Positions 1 through 5,956 of a DNA stretch of 6,207 nucleotides are shown here, piece by piece. Location of the stretch: contig PNND01000285.1 in the NCBI GenBank assembly GCA_013824045.1, positions 1 to 6,207 on the forward strand. Direction: 5' to 3'. How positions within the stretch are numbered: the stretch's first letter is position 1; each line of letters starts with the position of its first letter. The notes under the pieces were generated by a model. That model saw only the letters and a program-made list of their open reading frames with translations. It was not told where the DNA came from and made no database searches. The DNA comes from Rhodobacter sp. (GTDB lineage: Bacteria > Pseudomonadota > Alphaproteobacteria > Rhodobacterales > Rhodobacteraceae). The position numbers and the translations under genes were made by a program.

Positions 1-237
1 AAAGACGCCCGATGTGACCAGCGCCTGCGGGATGCGGTGCGGGATCACGGTGGTTTTCGCCCGCGCCATGGCCCGGATCGCGCCGCCGAACAGCCCGGCC
101 CCGATCAGCGCCAACCCTGCGGCCAGCATGTCGCCCAGCGCGCCAAAGAGGTTGAACGGCAAAAGCCGGTCAATCCCCCATGCTGCCGCCAGAAAGGCGG
201 CCAGCCAGATCGGTGGAAGGTCGATCAGTTTCGACAC
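1..237 (-). CDS. Isoprenylcysteine carboxylmethyltransferase / PEMT-like membrane methyltransferase, N-terminal part
   Basis: The first 79 codons are present and the gene runs off the left edge. The protein begins (V/M)SKLIDLPPIW and has two hydrophobic, Gly/Ala-rich membrane segments, at about residues 8-27 and 33-53. They are followed by TTVIPHRIPQALVTSGVF, which resembles the stretch just before the SAM-binding 'RNPxY' motif in small bacterial ICMT/PEMT-family enzymes (Pfam PF04140/PF04191). That motif itself would lie outside the window. Such proteins sit in the inner membrane and transfer a methyl group from S-adenosylmethionine; the substrate of most bacterial members is unknown. The GTG start at 237 is chosen because an AGGAGAC ribosome binding site lies 9 bases upstream and no better in-frame ATG is seen. 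It is transcribed away from kynU. The family call is by eye from an incomplete sequence, so the substrate is not assigned. Confidence 0.72.
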   Translation of the reverse strand, partial: MSKLIDLPPIWLAAFLAAAWGIDRLLPFNLFGALGDMLAAGLALIGAGLFGGAIRAMARAKTTVIPHRIPQALVTSGVF

Positions 238-416
238 GGGTGGTTTGTCTCCTGAAGTGTTGCGCGATTTGTTCCGTTCCGCGCCGGGAATGGCAAGCCC
301 CCAAAGGCCGGTTTTCGACGGTTCACCTGCCAAATCCGGCAAAGCGCCCGAATGGTGGGCGGGTTGTGCCTAACGCTGGGACAGGTCATTCTGCGCGCAA
401 TAGTAGGGAGACGACC
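238..416. promoter_or_regulatory. Divergent intergenic region between the methyltransferase gene and kynU
   Basis: This 179-base spacer must hold the start signals for both flanking genes. For the minus-strand gene, a possible -35 TTGCCA (complement of 291-296) is followed after 18 bases by a weak -10 ACAAAT (complement of 267-272), and the AGGAG site is at 247-253. For kynU, only a weak pair is seen: TTGTGC at 364-369 and CATTCT at 387-392, 17 bases apart. Possible operator elements are CGGTT repeated at 309 and 319 with a 10-base period, TGCC-N6-GGCA at 328-341, and the palindrome TGCGCGCA at 392-399 close to the kynU start. No regulator gene is adjacent. All promoter and operator assignments here are weak. 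Confidence 0.35.
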
Positions 417-1613
417 ATGACCACCGATTTCGCCGCCACGCGGGCGGCTTTTGTGCTGCCTGAGGGGATCATCTATCTGGACGGCAACTCGCTGGGGCCG
501 CTGCCAAAGGCGGCTGCGGCCCGTGTGGCGGAGGCGGTTGAGGCGGAATGGGGCCAGATGCTGATCACCGGGTGGAACAAGGCCGGGTGGATGGACCAGC
601 CTGCCCGTGTGGGCGACCGGATCGCGCGGCTGATCGGGGCGGAACCCGGCACGGTGGTGATGGGGGATACGCTGTCGATCAAGGTCTATCAGGCGCTGGC
701 CTCGGCGTTGGAGATGAACCCCACGCGGCGGGTGATCCTGTCGGATACCGGGAATTTCCCGTCTGATCTGTACATGGCGGATGGGTTGGTGCGGACCCTG
801 GGCGATGGCTATTCGCTGCGGACGGTGGCGCCGGAAGAGGTGCTGGATGCAATCGACGAAACTGTGGCGGTGACGCTGATCACCGAGGTGGATTACCGCA
901 CGGGCCGCAAGCATGACATGGCGGCGATCACGGCGCGTGCCCATGCGATGGGCGCCCTGACGATCTGGGATCTGGCCCATTCGGCGGGGGCGCTGCCGGT
1001 CGAACTGGCCGGGGTGGGGGCCGATTTCGCGGTGGGCTGCACCTATAAGTACCTCAATTCCGGCCCCGGCGGCCCAGCCTTCATCTATGTGGCCCCCCGT
1101 CATGCCGAGGTGGCGCGACCGGCGCTATCGGGCTGGCTGGGGCATGAATCCCCCTTTGCCTTTGACCTTGGCTATCGCCCCGGTCGCGGGGTGGAGCGGA
1201 TGCGCGTGGGCACGCCGCCCGTGCTGCAACTGGCCGCGCTGGAGGCAGCGCTGGATGTATGGGACATGACCAACATGGCCGATGTGCGCGCGCGGTCCAT
1301 CGAATTGACGGAAGCCTTCATCAAGGGGGTGGAAGCCGCCTGCCCCGCCCTGACGCTGGCCAGTCCGCGCGATCCGGCAAGCCGCGGATCGCAGGTCAGT
1401 TTTCGCCACCCTGAGGGCTATGCCATCATGCAGGCGTTGATTGCGCGGGGCGTGATCGGCGATTTCCGGGCGCCAGATATCCTGCGCTTTGGGTTCACGC
1501 CGCTTTATACCACCTTTGACGATGTCACCGCCGCCGTGCGGATATTGGCCGAGGTGATGGACAAGTCGCTGTGGGACAGGCCAGAATACAAGACCAAGGC
1601 CCGCGTCACCTGA
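417..1613 (+). CDS. kynU: Kynureninase (EC 3.7.1.3)
   Basis: This 398-residue, PLP-dependent cytoplasmic enzyme splits L-kynurenine into anthranilate and L-alanine in tryptophan breakdown. The length fits bacterial kynureninases (about 400-416). Visible landmarks are YLDGNSLGPLP (residues 20-30), the NFPSDLY motif, VDYRTG, WDLAHSAGA with the cofactor-binding pair D185 and H188, and CTYKYLNSGPGG, whose K211 should form the Schiff base with PLP. The C-terminal half (SQVSFRHPEGYA, ARGVIGDFR, LRFGFTPLYTTF) closely matches the Pseudomonas enzyme as I remember it. The ATG at 417 is preceded by GGGAG (406-410) with 6 bases of spacing, and the protein starts in register with the family. Longer in-frame extensions upstream have no family match. 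It leads a same-strand cluster with the Rid gene 17 bases downstream. No truncation or missing catalytic residue is seen. Confidence 0.96.
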   Translation: MTTDFAATRAAFVLPEGIIYLDGNSLGPLPKAAAARVAEAVEAEWGQMLITGWNKAGWMDQPARVGDRIARLIGAEPGTVVMGDTLSIKVYQALASALEMNPTRRVILSDTGNFPSDLYMADGLVRTLGDGYSLRTVAPEEVLDAIDETVAVTLITEVDYRTGRKHDMAAITARAHAMGALTIWDLAHSAGALPVELAGVGADFAVGCTYKYLNSGPGGPAFIYVAPRHAEVARPALSGWLGHESPFAFDLGYRPGRGVERMRVGTPPVLQLAALEAALDVWDMTNMADVRARSIELTEAFIKGVEAACPALTLASPRDPASRGSQVSFRHPEGYAIMQALIARGVIGDFRAPDILRFGFTPLYTTFDDVTAAVRILAEVMDKSLWDRPEYKTKARVT

Positions 1614-1630
1614 CGCAAGAGAGGACCGCC

Positions 1631-2029
1631 ATGACCACCATCCGCCGCTGGAACCCCGATGGCATTGCCGCGCCCGCGTCGCGCTATGCCCATGCCGTGC
1701 TTGTAGAGGGGGCGGCGCGCTGGCTGCATCTGGCGGGACAGGTCGGCACCCATCCCGATGGCCGCGTGGCCGAAGGGTTGGCGGCGCAGCTGGATGCCTG
1801 TTTTGCAAATGTGGATGCGGGGCTGGCGTCGGCGGGGATGACGCGCGGCGATCTGGTGAAGGTGACGGTCTATCTGACCGTCAACACGCCCGATGCCGTG
1901 GCGACCTATCGCGCCCGCCGGGATGTCTGGATCGGGGATGGGCCGCTGCCTGCGGCGACGCTCTTGATCGTGGCGGGGCTTGCCTCGCCGGCCCTGCTGG
2001 CCGAGGTGGATGCCTATGCAGCCAGCTAG
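1631..2029 (+). CDS. Rid (YjgF/YER057c/UK114) family protein lacking the RidA arginine
   Basis: The product has 132 residues, the usual size for this trimeric cytoplasmic family. Recognisable parts are the LAGQVG strand near residues 34-39 (SGQIG in typical members), the central VKVTVYL strand, and the C-terminal LPAATLLIVAGLA...AEVDAYA region. True RidA proteins carry Pro-Ala-Arg-Ser here, and that arginine (Arg105 in E. coli) holds the carboxylate of the 2-aminoacrylate substrate. This protein reads P107-A108-A109-T110, so the arginine is replaced by alanine. It therefore probably belongs to one of the arginine-less Rid subgroups and may not be a 2-aminoacrylate deaminase. The start at 1631 has AGGA (1622-1625) 5 bases upstream. 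The 17-base gap after kynU suggests co-transcription and a role near tryptophan catabolism. 2-Aminomuconate deaminases of aromatic pathways also belong to this superfamily, but nothing in the sequence proves that activity. Confidence 0.88.
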   Translation: MTTIRRWNPDGIAAPASRYAHAVLVEGAARWLHLAGQVGTHPDGRVAEGLAAQLDACFANVDAGLASAGMTRGDLVKVTVYLTVNTPDAVATYRARRDVWIGDGPLPAATLLIVAGLASPALLAEVDAYAAS

Positions 2030-3260
2030 GGGTGGCCTTGCGCTTGCGGCCCTGATGCTCTTGGGCGCGCAGCACCCGGTGGCGGCGGAGACGCCCGACC
2101 TTGCGCGCGGCCTGAACCTTGAGATCTGGGTGGAGTGGCTGGCTGTCGATGACATGCTGTCGCGTGAAGGGTTTTTGACGCCCTATCCCGACTGGCGGCG
2201 CTTTGTCGGGAAAGAAGAGCTTGAACGTTACCGCGCCGACGGCTTCGATTTCCTGCGGATGCCCTTTGATCCCGGCCCGATGCTGGCGCTTGGCCCCGGC
2301 GCAGACCAAGATGCGCTGATCGCAGATATCCGAAGTGCGGCCGAGATAGGGCTGGAGGCGGGGCTGACGGTGATCGTGGATCTGCATTCCATCCCCCGCC
2401 CGGATGAGGTTTGGGGCACCGATGATGTGGTGGGCCGCCTCTGGCCGGACTATCTGCCGCTGGTGGGGCGGGTGGCGGCGGCGCTGGACGGTCTGCCGCC
2501 GGACCGGACGTTGTTCGAGCCGCTGAATGAGCCGACGCTGGACTGCGAGGCGATGTGGGATGACAGCCCAGAGGCACCGCCCGAACGCTGGCCCGACATG
2601 CTGGTGGAGATGCACGCGGTGGCGCGCGCCGCCGCGCCGGACCTGCCGCTGGTGCTGTCTGGTGCCTGTTGGGGCGGGATTTACGGGCTGGAGCGGATTG
2701 ATCCGGGCCGGATCGAGGACGATAACGTGGTCTGGTCCTATCACAGCTATGACCCGTTTCCCTTTACCCATCAGTCGGCGAACTGGACGGGGTCGCCTTT
2801 GAAATACATCTCGCGCCTGCCCTATCCGCCTTCTGCATTGGATAATGTGACGGCGATGGAACGTGCGGCGGCGGCGGCACTGCGGATGCAGGCGGCGGAG
2901 GGGTCGGCCGATCCTGCGGCGATTGCCGCCGAGATTGCCGCCTATCGCGCGATGCCCGATGATAGCGGCCCTGCGGTCAGTGCGCGCGCGGCGGCATGGG
3001 CGGCACAGCACGGCATCCCGGCGCGGCGGCTGATCCTTGGGGAATTTGGGGCGATCCATACTGACCCGGAGGGCCGCTTTGCGGGAGATGACGCCCTTCG
3101 CTACATCGCCGATCAGCGCACCGGGGCAGAACGGCACGGCATCGCTTGGGCCGTCTGGTCGCTGACGGGTGAGATGGCGGTCACCCTGCCCGATGATCCG
3201 CGGCGCGTGATGGACCCGGCGGCCTGTGCCGCGCTTGGCCTTGCGGGCTGCGCGCCGTGA
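2016..3260 (+). CDS. Secreted glycoside hydrolase family 5 (cellulase-like)
   Basis: The protein has 414 residues. A clear Sec signal peptide comes first: MQPARG, then the hydrophobic core LALAALMLLGA, with a likely cut after VAA at residue 24. The mature enzyme should act in the periplasm or outside the cell on a beta-linked polysaccharide. All eight residues conserved in GH5/clan GH-A barrels can be placed: R81 (LRMPF), H124 (VDLHS), N171 and the acid/base E172 (PLNEP), H243 and Y245 (YHSYDPF), the nucleophile E343 (LGEFGA), and W381 (AVWSLTG). No carbohydrate-binding module or anchor is seen. Substrate (beta-glucan, mannan or a self-made exopolysaccharide) cannot be told. The ATG at 2016 overlaps the Rid gene by 14 bases in another frame, with GAGGTGG (2003-2009) just upstream, and it gives a perfect signal peptide. 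It lies between kynU-rid and kynA, with which it has no evident metabolic link. Confidence 0.9.
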   Translation: MQPARGGLALAALMLLGAQHPVAAETPDLARGLNLEIWVEWLAVDDMLSREGFLTPYPDWRRFVGKEELERYRADGFDFLRMPFDPGPMLALGPGADQDALIADIRSAAEIGLEAGLTVIVDLHSIPRPDEVWGTDDVVGRLWPDYLPLVGRVAAALDGLPPDRTLFEPLNEPTLDCEAMWDDSPEAPPERWPDMLVEMHAVARAAAPDLPLVLSGACWGGIYGLERIDPGRIEDDNVVWSYHSYDPFPFTHQSANWTGSPLKYISRLPYPPSALDNVTAMERAAAAALRMQAAEGSADPAAIAAEIAAYRAMPDDSGPAVSARAAAWAAQHGIPARRLILGEFGAIHTDPEGRFAGDDALRYIADQRTGAERHGIAWAVWSLTGEMAVTLPDDPRRVMDPAACAALGLAGCAP

Positions 3261-3404
3261 CGCCGCCGCTCTGCCACCCCTTGCCGCCTGTCTGCCGCCC
3301 GCAAGGCTGGGCTGCGCTGTGGCGGCGCATGGGCAATCTTTCCGTGCTGAACTGCAAGGGAACCTTCTCGTCCTGAACCCATTCATCAAACAGGAGACCG
3401 AGAA
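3261..3404. other. 144-base spacer upstream of kynA, potentially structured
   Basis: No gene is supported here. CGCCGCC at 3261-3267 can pair with GGCGGCG at 3321-3327. Inside that, CCTTGC at 3279-3284 can pair with GCAAGG at 3301-3306. There is no T-run after either stem, so this does not look like a standard terminator. I see no convincing -35/-10 pair, so kynA may be read through from upstream or have a promoter of a type not recognised here. The right end holds the kynA ribosome binding site. Confidence 0.3.
3392..3396 (+). promoter_or_regulatory. Ribosome binding site deciding the TTG start of kynA
   Basis: AGGAG lies 8 bases before the TTG at 3405, an ideal distance. The nearest in-frame ATG (3447, residue 15) has no comparable site upstream. 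This is the main reason for choosing the rare TTG start. Confidence 0.75.
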
Positions 3405-4244
3405 TTGACCACCTGCCCTTTCAACCCATCCGACGACGGCGCGCAAATGTCCTTTGACGGGCGCATGTCCTATGGCGATTACCTGCAGATCGACCGCATC
3501 CTGAACGCCCAGCATTGCCTGACCGAAGCGCATGACGAGATGCTGTTCATCATCCAGCATCAGACATCCGAGTTGTGGATGCGGCTGGCGCTGCACGAGT
3601 TGGATGCCGCGCGGCGGATGATTGCCGCCAACCGGGCGCGCGAGGCGTTCAAGATGCTGGCGCGCGTGTCGCGGATCTTCGAGCAGCTCAATTCCGCCTG
3701 GGATGTGCTGCGCACCATGACGCCGTCGGATTATTCGCGCTTTCGCGATGATCTGGGCCAATCGTCTGGCTTTCAAAGCTGGCAATACCGGCTGATCGAA
3801 TATGCCGTGGGCAATCGCAACGGGGCCATGCTGCGGCCCCATGCGCATCGCCCCGACCTGATGGCCAAGCTGGAGGCCGAACTGGCGCGCCCGTCGCTTT
3901 ACGATGCCGCGCTGGCCCATGTGGCGCGGCTGGGGCTGCCGGTGCCCGAGGCGGTGCTGGCGCGCGACATCGCCGCCCCATGGGTGGCCGATGATGGCGT
4001 GCGGGCGATGTGGGAAATGGTCTATCGCGACCCGGAACAGCATTGGCAGGCCTATGAGCTGGCCGAGAAGCTGGTGGATTTCGAGGATTACTTCCGACGC
4101 TGGCGATTCAATCATGTGACCACGGTGGAACGGGTGATCGGCTTCAAGCGCGGCACGGGGGGCACGTCAGGTGTGGCCTATCTGCGACGGATGCTGGAGG
4201 TTCAGCTTTTTCCCGAGCTTTGGCAGGTGCGGACCACGCTTTGA
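3405..4244 (+). CDS. kynA: Tryptophan 2,3-dioxygenase (EC 1.13.11.11)
   Basis: This 279-residue heme enzyme oxidises L-tryptophan to N-formyl-L-kynurenine, the first step of the kynurenine pathway, in the cytoplasm. Signature stretches are [42 protein letters not shown] and [11 protein letters not shown]. Key residues remembered for the Xanthomonas campestris enzyme all appear at a constant offset of -3: F51 as F48, H55 (active-site base region) as H52, Y113 as Y110, R117 (binds the substrate carboxylate) as R114, the heme ligand H240 as H237, and T254 as T251. The enzyme is thus complete and probably active as a homotetramer. Translation starts at a TTG backed by AGGAG; a start at the ATG at 3447 would remove 14 residues but no known catalytic residue. 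It follows the GH5 gene by 144 bases, on the same strand as kynU. Arylformamidase, the intervening step, is not in the window. Confidence 0.97.
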   Translation: MTTCPFNPSDDGAQMSFDGRMSYGDYLQIDRILNAQHCLTEAHDEMLFIIQHQTSELWMRLALHELDAARRMIAANRAREAFKMLARVSRIFEQLNSAWDVLRTMTPSDYSRFRDDLGQSSGFQSWQYRLIEYAVGNRNGAMLRPHAHRPDLMAKLEAELARPSLYDAALAHVARLGLPVPEAVLARDIAAPWVADDGVRAMWEMVYRDPEQHWQAYELAEKLVDFEDYFRRWRFNHVTTVERVIGFKRGTGGTSGVAYLRRMLEVQLFPELWQVRTTL

Positions 4245-4248
4245 TTCT

Positions 4249-4277
4249 TTGACGCAAGCAGCCGCAGCGGATAGATT
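4249..4277 (+). promoter_or_regulatory. Sigma-70-like promoter of the L,D-transpeptidase gene
   Basis: TTGACG (4249-4254, five of six consensus bases) is followed after exactly 17 bases by TAGATT (4272-4277, four of six). Transcription would start near 4284. It begins just after the kynA stop codon, so the transpeptidase gene can be transcribed apart from the kyn cluster. This is the strongest promoter match in the window. Confidence 0.6.
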
Positions 4278-4337
4278 AATCGGCGGAAACACGTGCAAGC
4301 GCTGCTCGCCTTGCGAAACATATGGACAGATAGATTG

Positions 4338-5156
4338 ATGCGCCTGCCATTTCACAACCTTGTCCGCTTTCTGATTGCCGGCGCTTTTGTCGGGGTGATG
4401 TCTGCCTGCGTCCCGCATGGCGAAGGGATGTCCACCTCAGGCGCGGCAAAGCCCGGCGCTGCGAAGGAAATCCAGGGGGCCTATCTGGCCACCAAAGATG
4501 CCAATATCGACATCCCCGCCCTGCCGGTGGAGGAAATCCCCCAGCAGTTCCGCCGCCAGTCAGTCTATTTCGAAACCAACGAAGTGCCGGGAACGATCAT
4601 CATCAACCCGTCGCAGCGTGTGCTGCATTACGTGACAGGCAAGAACCAGGCGATCCGCTACGGCATTTCTGTGGGCCGTGCCGGGTTCGAATGGTCGGGC
4701 ACCGCCATCGTGAACGAAAAGAAGCCGTGGCCCACCTGGACCCCGCCGGCCGAGATGATCGCCCGCGATCCGAAACTGGCGAAGTGGAAAGATGGCCAAC
4801 CGGGCGGGCCGACCAATCCGCTGGGCGCGCGCGCGATCTATCTGACCACGAATGGCGTGGATTACGGCTATCGCATCCATGGCACGCCGGAATGGCGGTC
4901 GATCGGGCGCAATGCCTCGTCCGGCTGTATCCGCATGATCAATCAGGATGTGATGGATCTGTATAATCGCATTCAAGGGGGTGAAAAGGTCATCGTGCTG
5001 ACGCGGGACGGGCAATATCCCACGCGTCTGGTGCTGCCGCCGCCCGCGCCGAAGCCGAAGGCCCCCACCCCTGCGGTGGCGCCAGAGCCGGTGATGCCCC
5101 CCCTTCCCGCCCCGGTTCCGCTCGACCCCGAATTGATCGCGCCCCTGCCGGTATGA
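4338..5156 (+). CDS. L,D-transpeptidase (YkuD domain) lipoprotein
   Basis: The 272-residue product starts with a lipoprotein signal: MRLPFHNLVR, then FLIAGAFVGV, then the lipobox MSAC with C24 as the lipidated residue. A low-complexity linker leads to a YkuD catalytic domain at about residues 85-225. The domain's motif is HG...SSGCIRM, with H181 and the nucleophile C197. The tail, from about residue 230, is very rich in Pro and Ala. Members of this family form 3-3 cross-links in peptidoglycan or attach proteins to it; resistance to most beta-lactams is a known property of the reaction type. No LysM or peptidoglycan-binding domain is present. The ATG at 4338 is preferred because it gives a normal-length signal peptide and sits about 54 bases after the predicted transcription start. 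Its ribosome binding site is weak. A GTG at 4293 would add 15 residues and leave almost no leader. Which cross-link it makes is not known. Confidence 0.92.
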   Translation: MRLPFHNLVRFLIAGAFVGVMSACVPHGEGMSTSGAAKPGAAKEIQGAYLATKDANIDIPALPVEEIPQQFRRQSVYFETNEVPGTIIINPSQRVLHYVTGKNQAIRYGISVGRAGFEWSGTAIVNEKKPWPTWTPPAEMIARDPKLAKWKDGQPGGPTNPLGARAIYLTTNGVDYGYRIHGTPEWRSIGRNASSGCIRMINQDVMDLYNRIQGGEKVIVLTRDGQYPTRLVLPPPAPKPKAPTPAVAPEPVMPPLPAPVPLDPELIAPLPV

Positions 5157-5177
5157 CGGGACGCCTGTGATGAATTG

Positions 5178-5215
5178 AAAAAGGGGCGCGACGGTTTCCC
5201 GTAGCGCCCCTTTTT
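5178..5215. terminator. Bidirectional intrinsic terminator between convergent genes
   Basis: AAAAAGGGGCGC (5178-5189) pairs perfectly with GCGCCCCTTTTT (5204-5215). Inside, after a G/A mismatch, ACGG (5191-5194) pairs with CCGT (5199-5202), leaving a TTTC loop. A T-run follows the GC-rich stem on both strands, so it can end transcripts of the transpeptidase gene (stop 22 bases before) and of the convergent isomerase gene (stop 18 bases away). Confidence 0.92.
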
Positions 5216-5232
5216 GCATTTCCGGCCTGTGA

Positions 5233-5922
5233 TCAGGCGAGCCAGCGGTCGTAGTCGGCGACCAGCAGATGGGTGGGGGCGACATCCTCTTCGATCTGCG
5301 AAAAGCGGCCGATCTTCTTGGATACAAAGACATTGTCGGTCACGTCGTCATTCACCGTCGACACCTCGCCGATCAGCACATCGCCGCCTTCGCCCCAAAA
5401 GGCGTGCCAGTCCCCCGGCAGGAGCGTGACGCTTTCCCCCGGCGCGAGAAGGATCACTTCACCGCCCTTGAAGGGGCGCGGGACGCCGTCGCAATAGACC
5501 GTGCCGCCCTGCGTTTCGGAAAAACTGCCGTCCGGGTTCGACCCGTTCAGCCGCACAGCCAGCTTGGCCCCGCCCCGGTTGATGATGTCTTCGGCCTTGA
5601 TCACATGGGTGTGGCAGGGCGAATGCTGATCCTTGCGCGAGATCAGCAGCTTTTCGGCATAGCACATGCCGCCGCCGCGCTGCAGATCGGCCAGCTTGCC
5701 ATTGCGCAGGGTGAAGAGGAACAGGCCCAGTTCATCGAACGCGCCTTGGCCGTAATCGGTGATGTCCCAGCCCATCCGCGCGGTGATGATCGCCTGCGCG
5801 TCGGCCTTGCGCGCCTTGAATTCGTCCGGGCTCCAATAGGCGAAAGGCGGAAGGACAAATCCGTAATGACGGATCATGTCATCCGCCGCTGCCATGATGT
5901 CGTTGATGCGCGACCGTTTCAT
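5233..5922 (-). CDS. D-lyxose isomerase family (cupin sugar isomerase)
   Basis: The 229-residue protein matches the D-lyxose/D-mannose isomerase family (formerly DUF1498, PF07385), whose members have about 228 residues. They convert D-lyxose to D-xylulose, and often D-mannose to D-fructose, using a divalent metal such as manganese. The cupin metal site is complete: H104 and H106 in CHTHVIK, E111 in the following KAEDI, and H173 in GDWHAFWGE. These correspond, within one or two positions, to the ligands I recall for the E. coli O157:H7 enzyme. Other family features are GFVLPPFAYWSP near the N-terminus, LFLFTLRNG, and YAEKLLISRKDQ just before the metal site. The ATG at 5922 follows a purine-rich AGGGGAGGGG (complement of 5926-5935). 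The upstream MATE gene ends 34 bases away, so the two are probably one operon. No kinase, sugar transporter or regulator is visible, so the natural sugar is uncertain. Confidence 0.92.
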   Translation of the reverse strand: MKRSRINDIMAAADDMIRHYGFVLPPFAYWSPDEFKARKADAQAIITARMGWDITDYGQGAFDELGLFLFTLRNGKLADLQRGGGMCYAEKLLISRKDQHSPCHTHVIKAEDIINRGGAKLAVRLNGSNPDGSFSETQGGTVYCDGVPRPFKGGEVILLAPGESVTLLPGDWHAFWGEGGDVLIGEVSTVNDDVTDNVFVSKKIGRFSQIEEDVAPTHLLVADYDRWLA

Positions 5923-5956
5923 CCGCCCCTCCCCTGTTGCGTAGGCTTGGGCGTAT

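Noticed and set aside
180..416. In-frame extension of kynU upstream to the ATG at 180.
   Set aside because: The added residues resemble no kynureninase, they overlap the methyltransferase gene, and the ATG at 417 has a good ribosome binding site and the family's N-terminus.
225..1103. A 292-codon minus-strand frame antisense to kynU.
   Set aside because: It is the complement of a certain gene, has Arg/His/Pro-rich composition and no recognisable domain.
3226..3408. A small plus-strand frame (60 codons) spanning the GH5-kynA gap.
   Set aside because: It overlaps the GH5 end and kynA start, has no clear ribosome binding site, and its translation resembles no protein I know.
1881..4115. A very long open reading frame (744 codons) on the minus strand, antisense to the Rid, GH5 and kynA genes.
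   Set aside because: It runs opposite three well-recognised genes, and its translation is Arg/His/Pro/Gln-rich with no family resemblance. This is typical of the antisense frame of GC-rich genes with strong third-position bias.
4293..4337. A GTG start at 4293 for the L,D-transpeptidase.
   Set aside because: It would place 25 residues before the hydrophobic core of the lipoprotein signal and lie only about 9 bases after the predicted transcription start; the ATG at 4338 gives a normal lipoprotein signal peptide.
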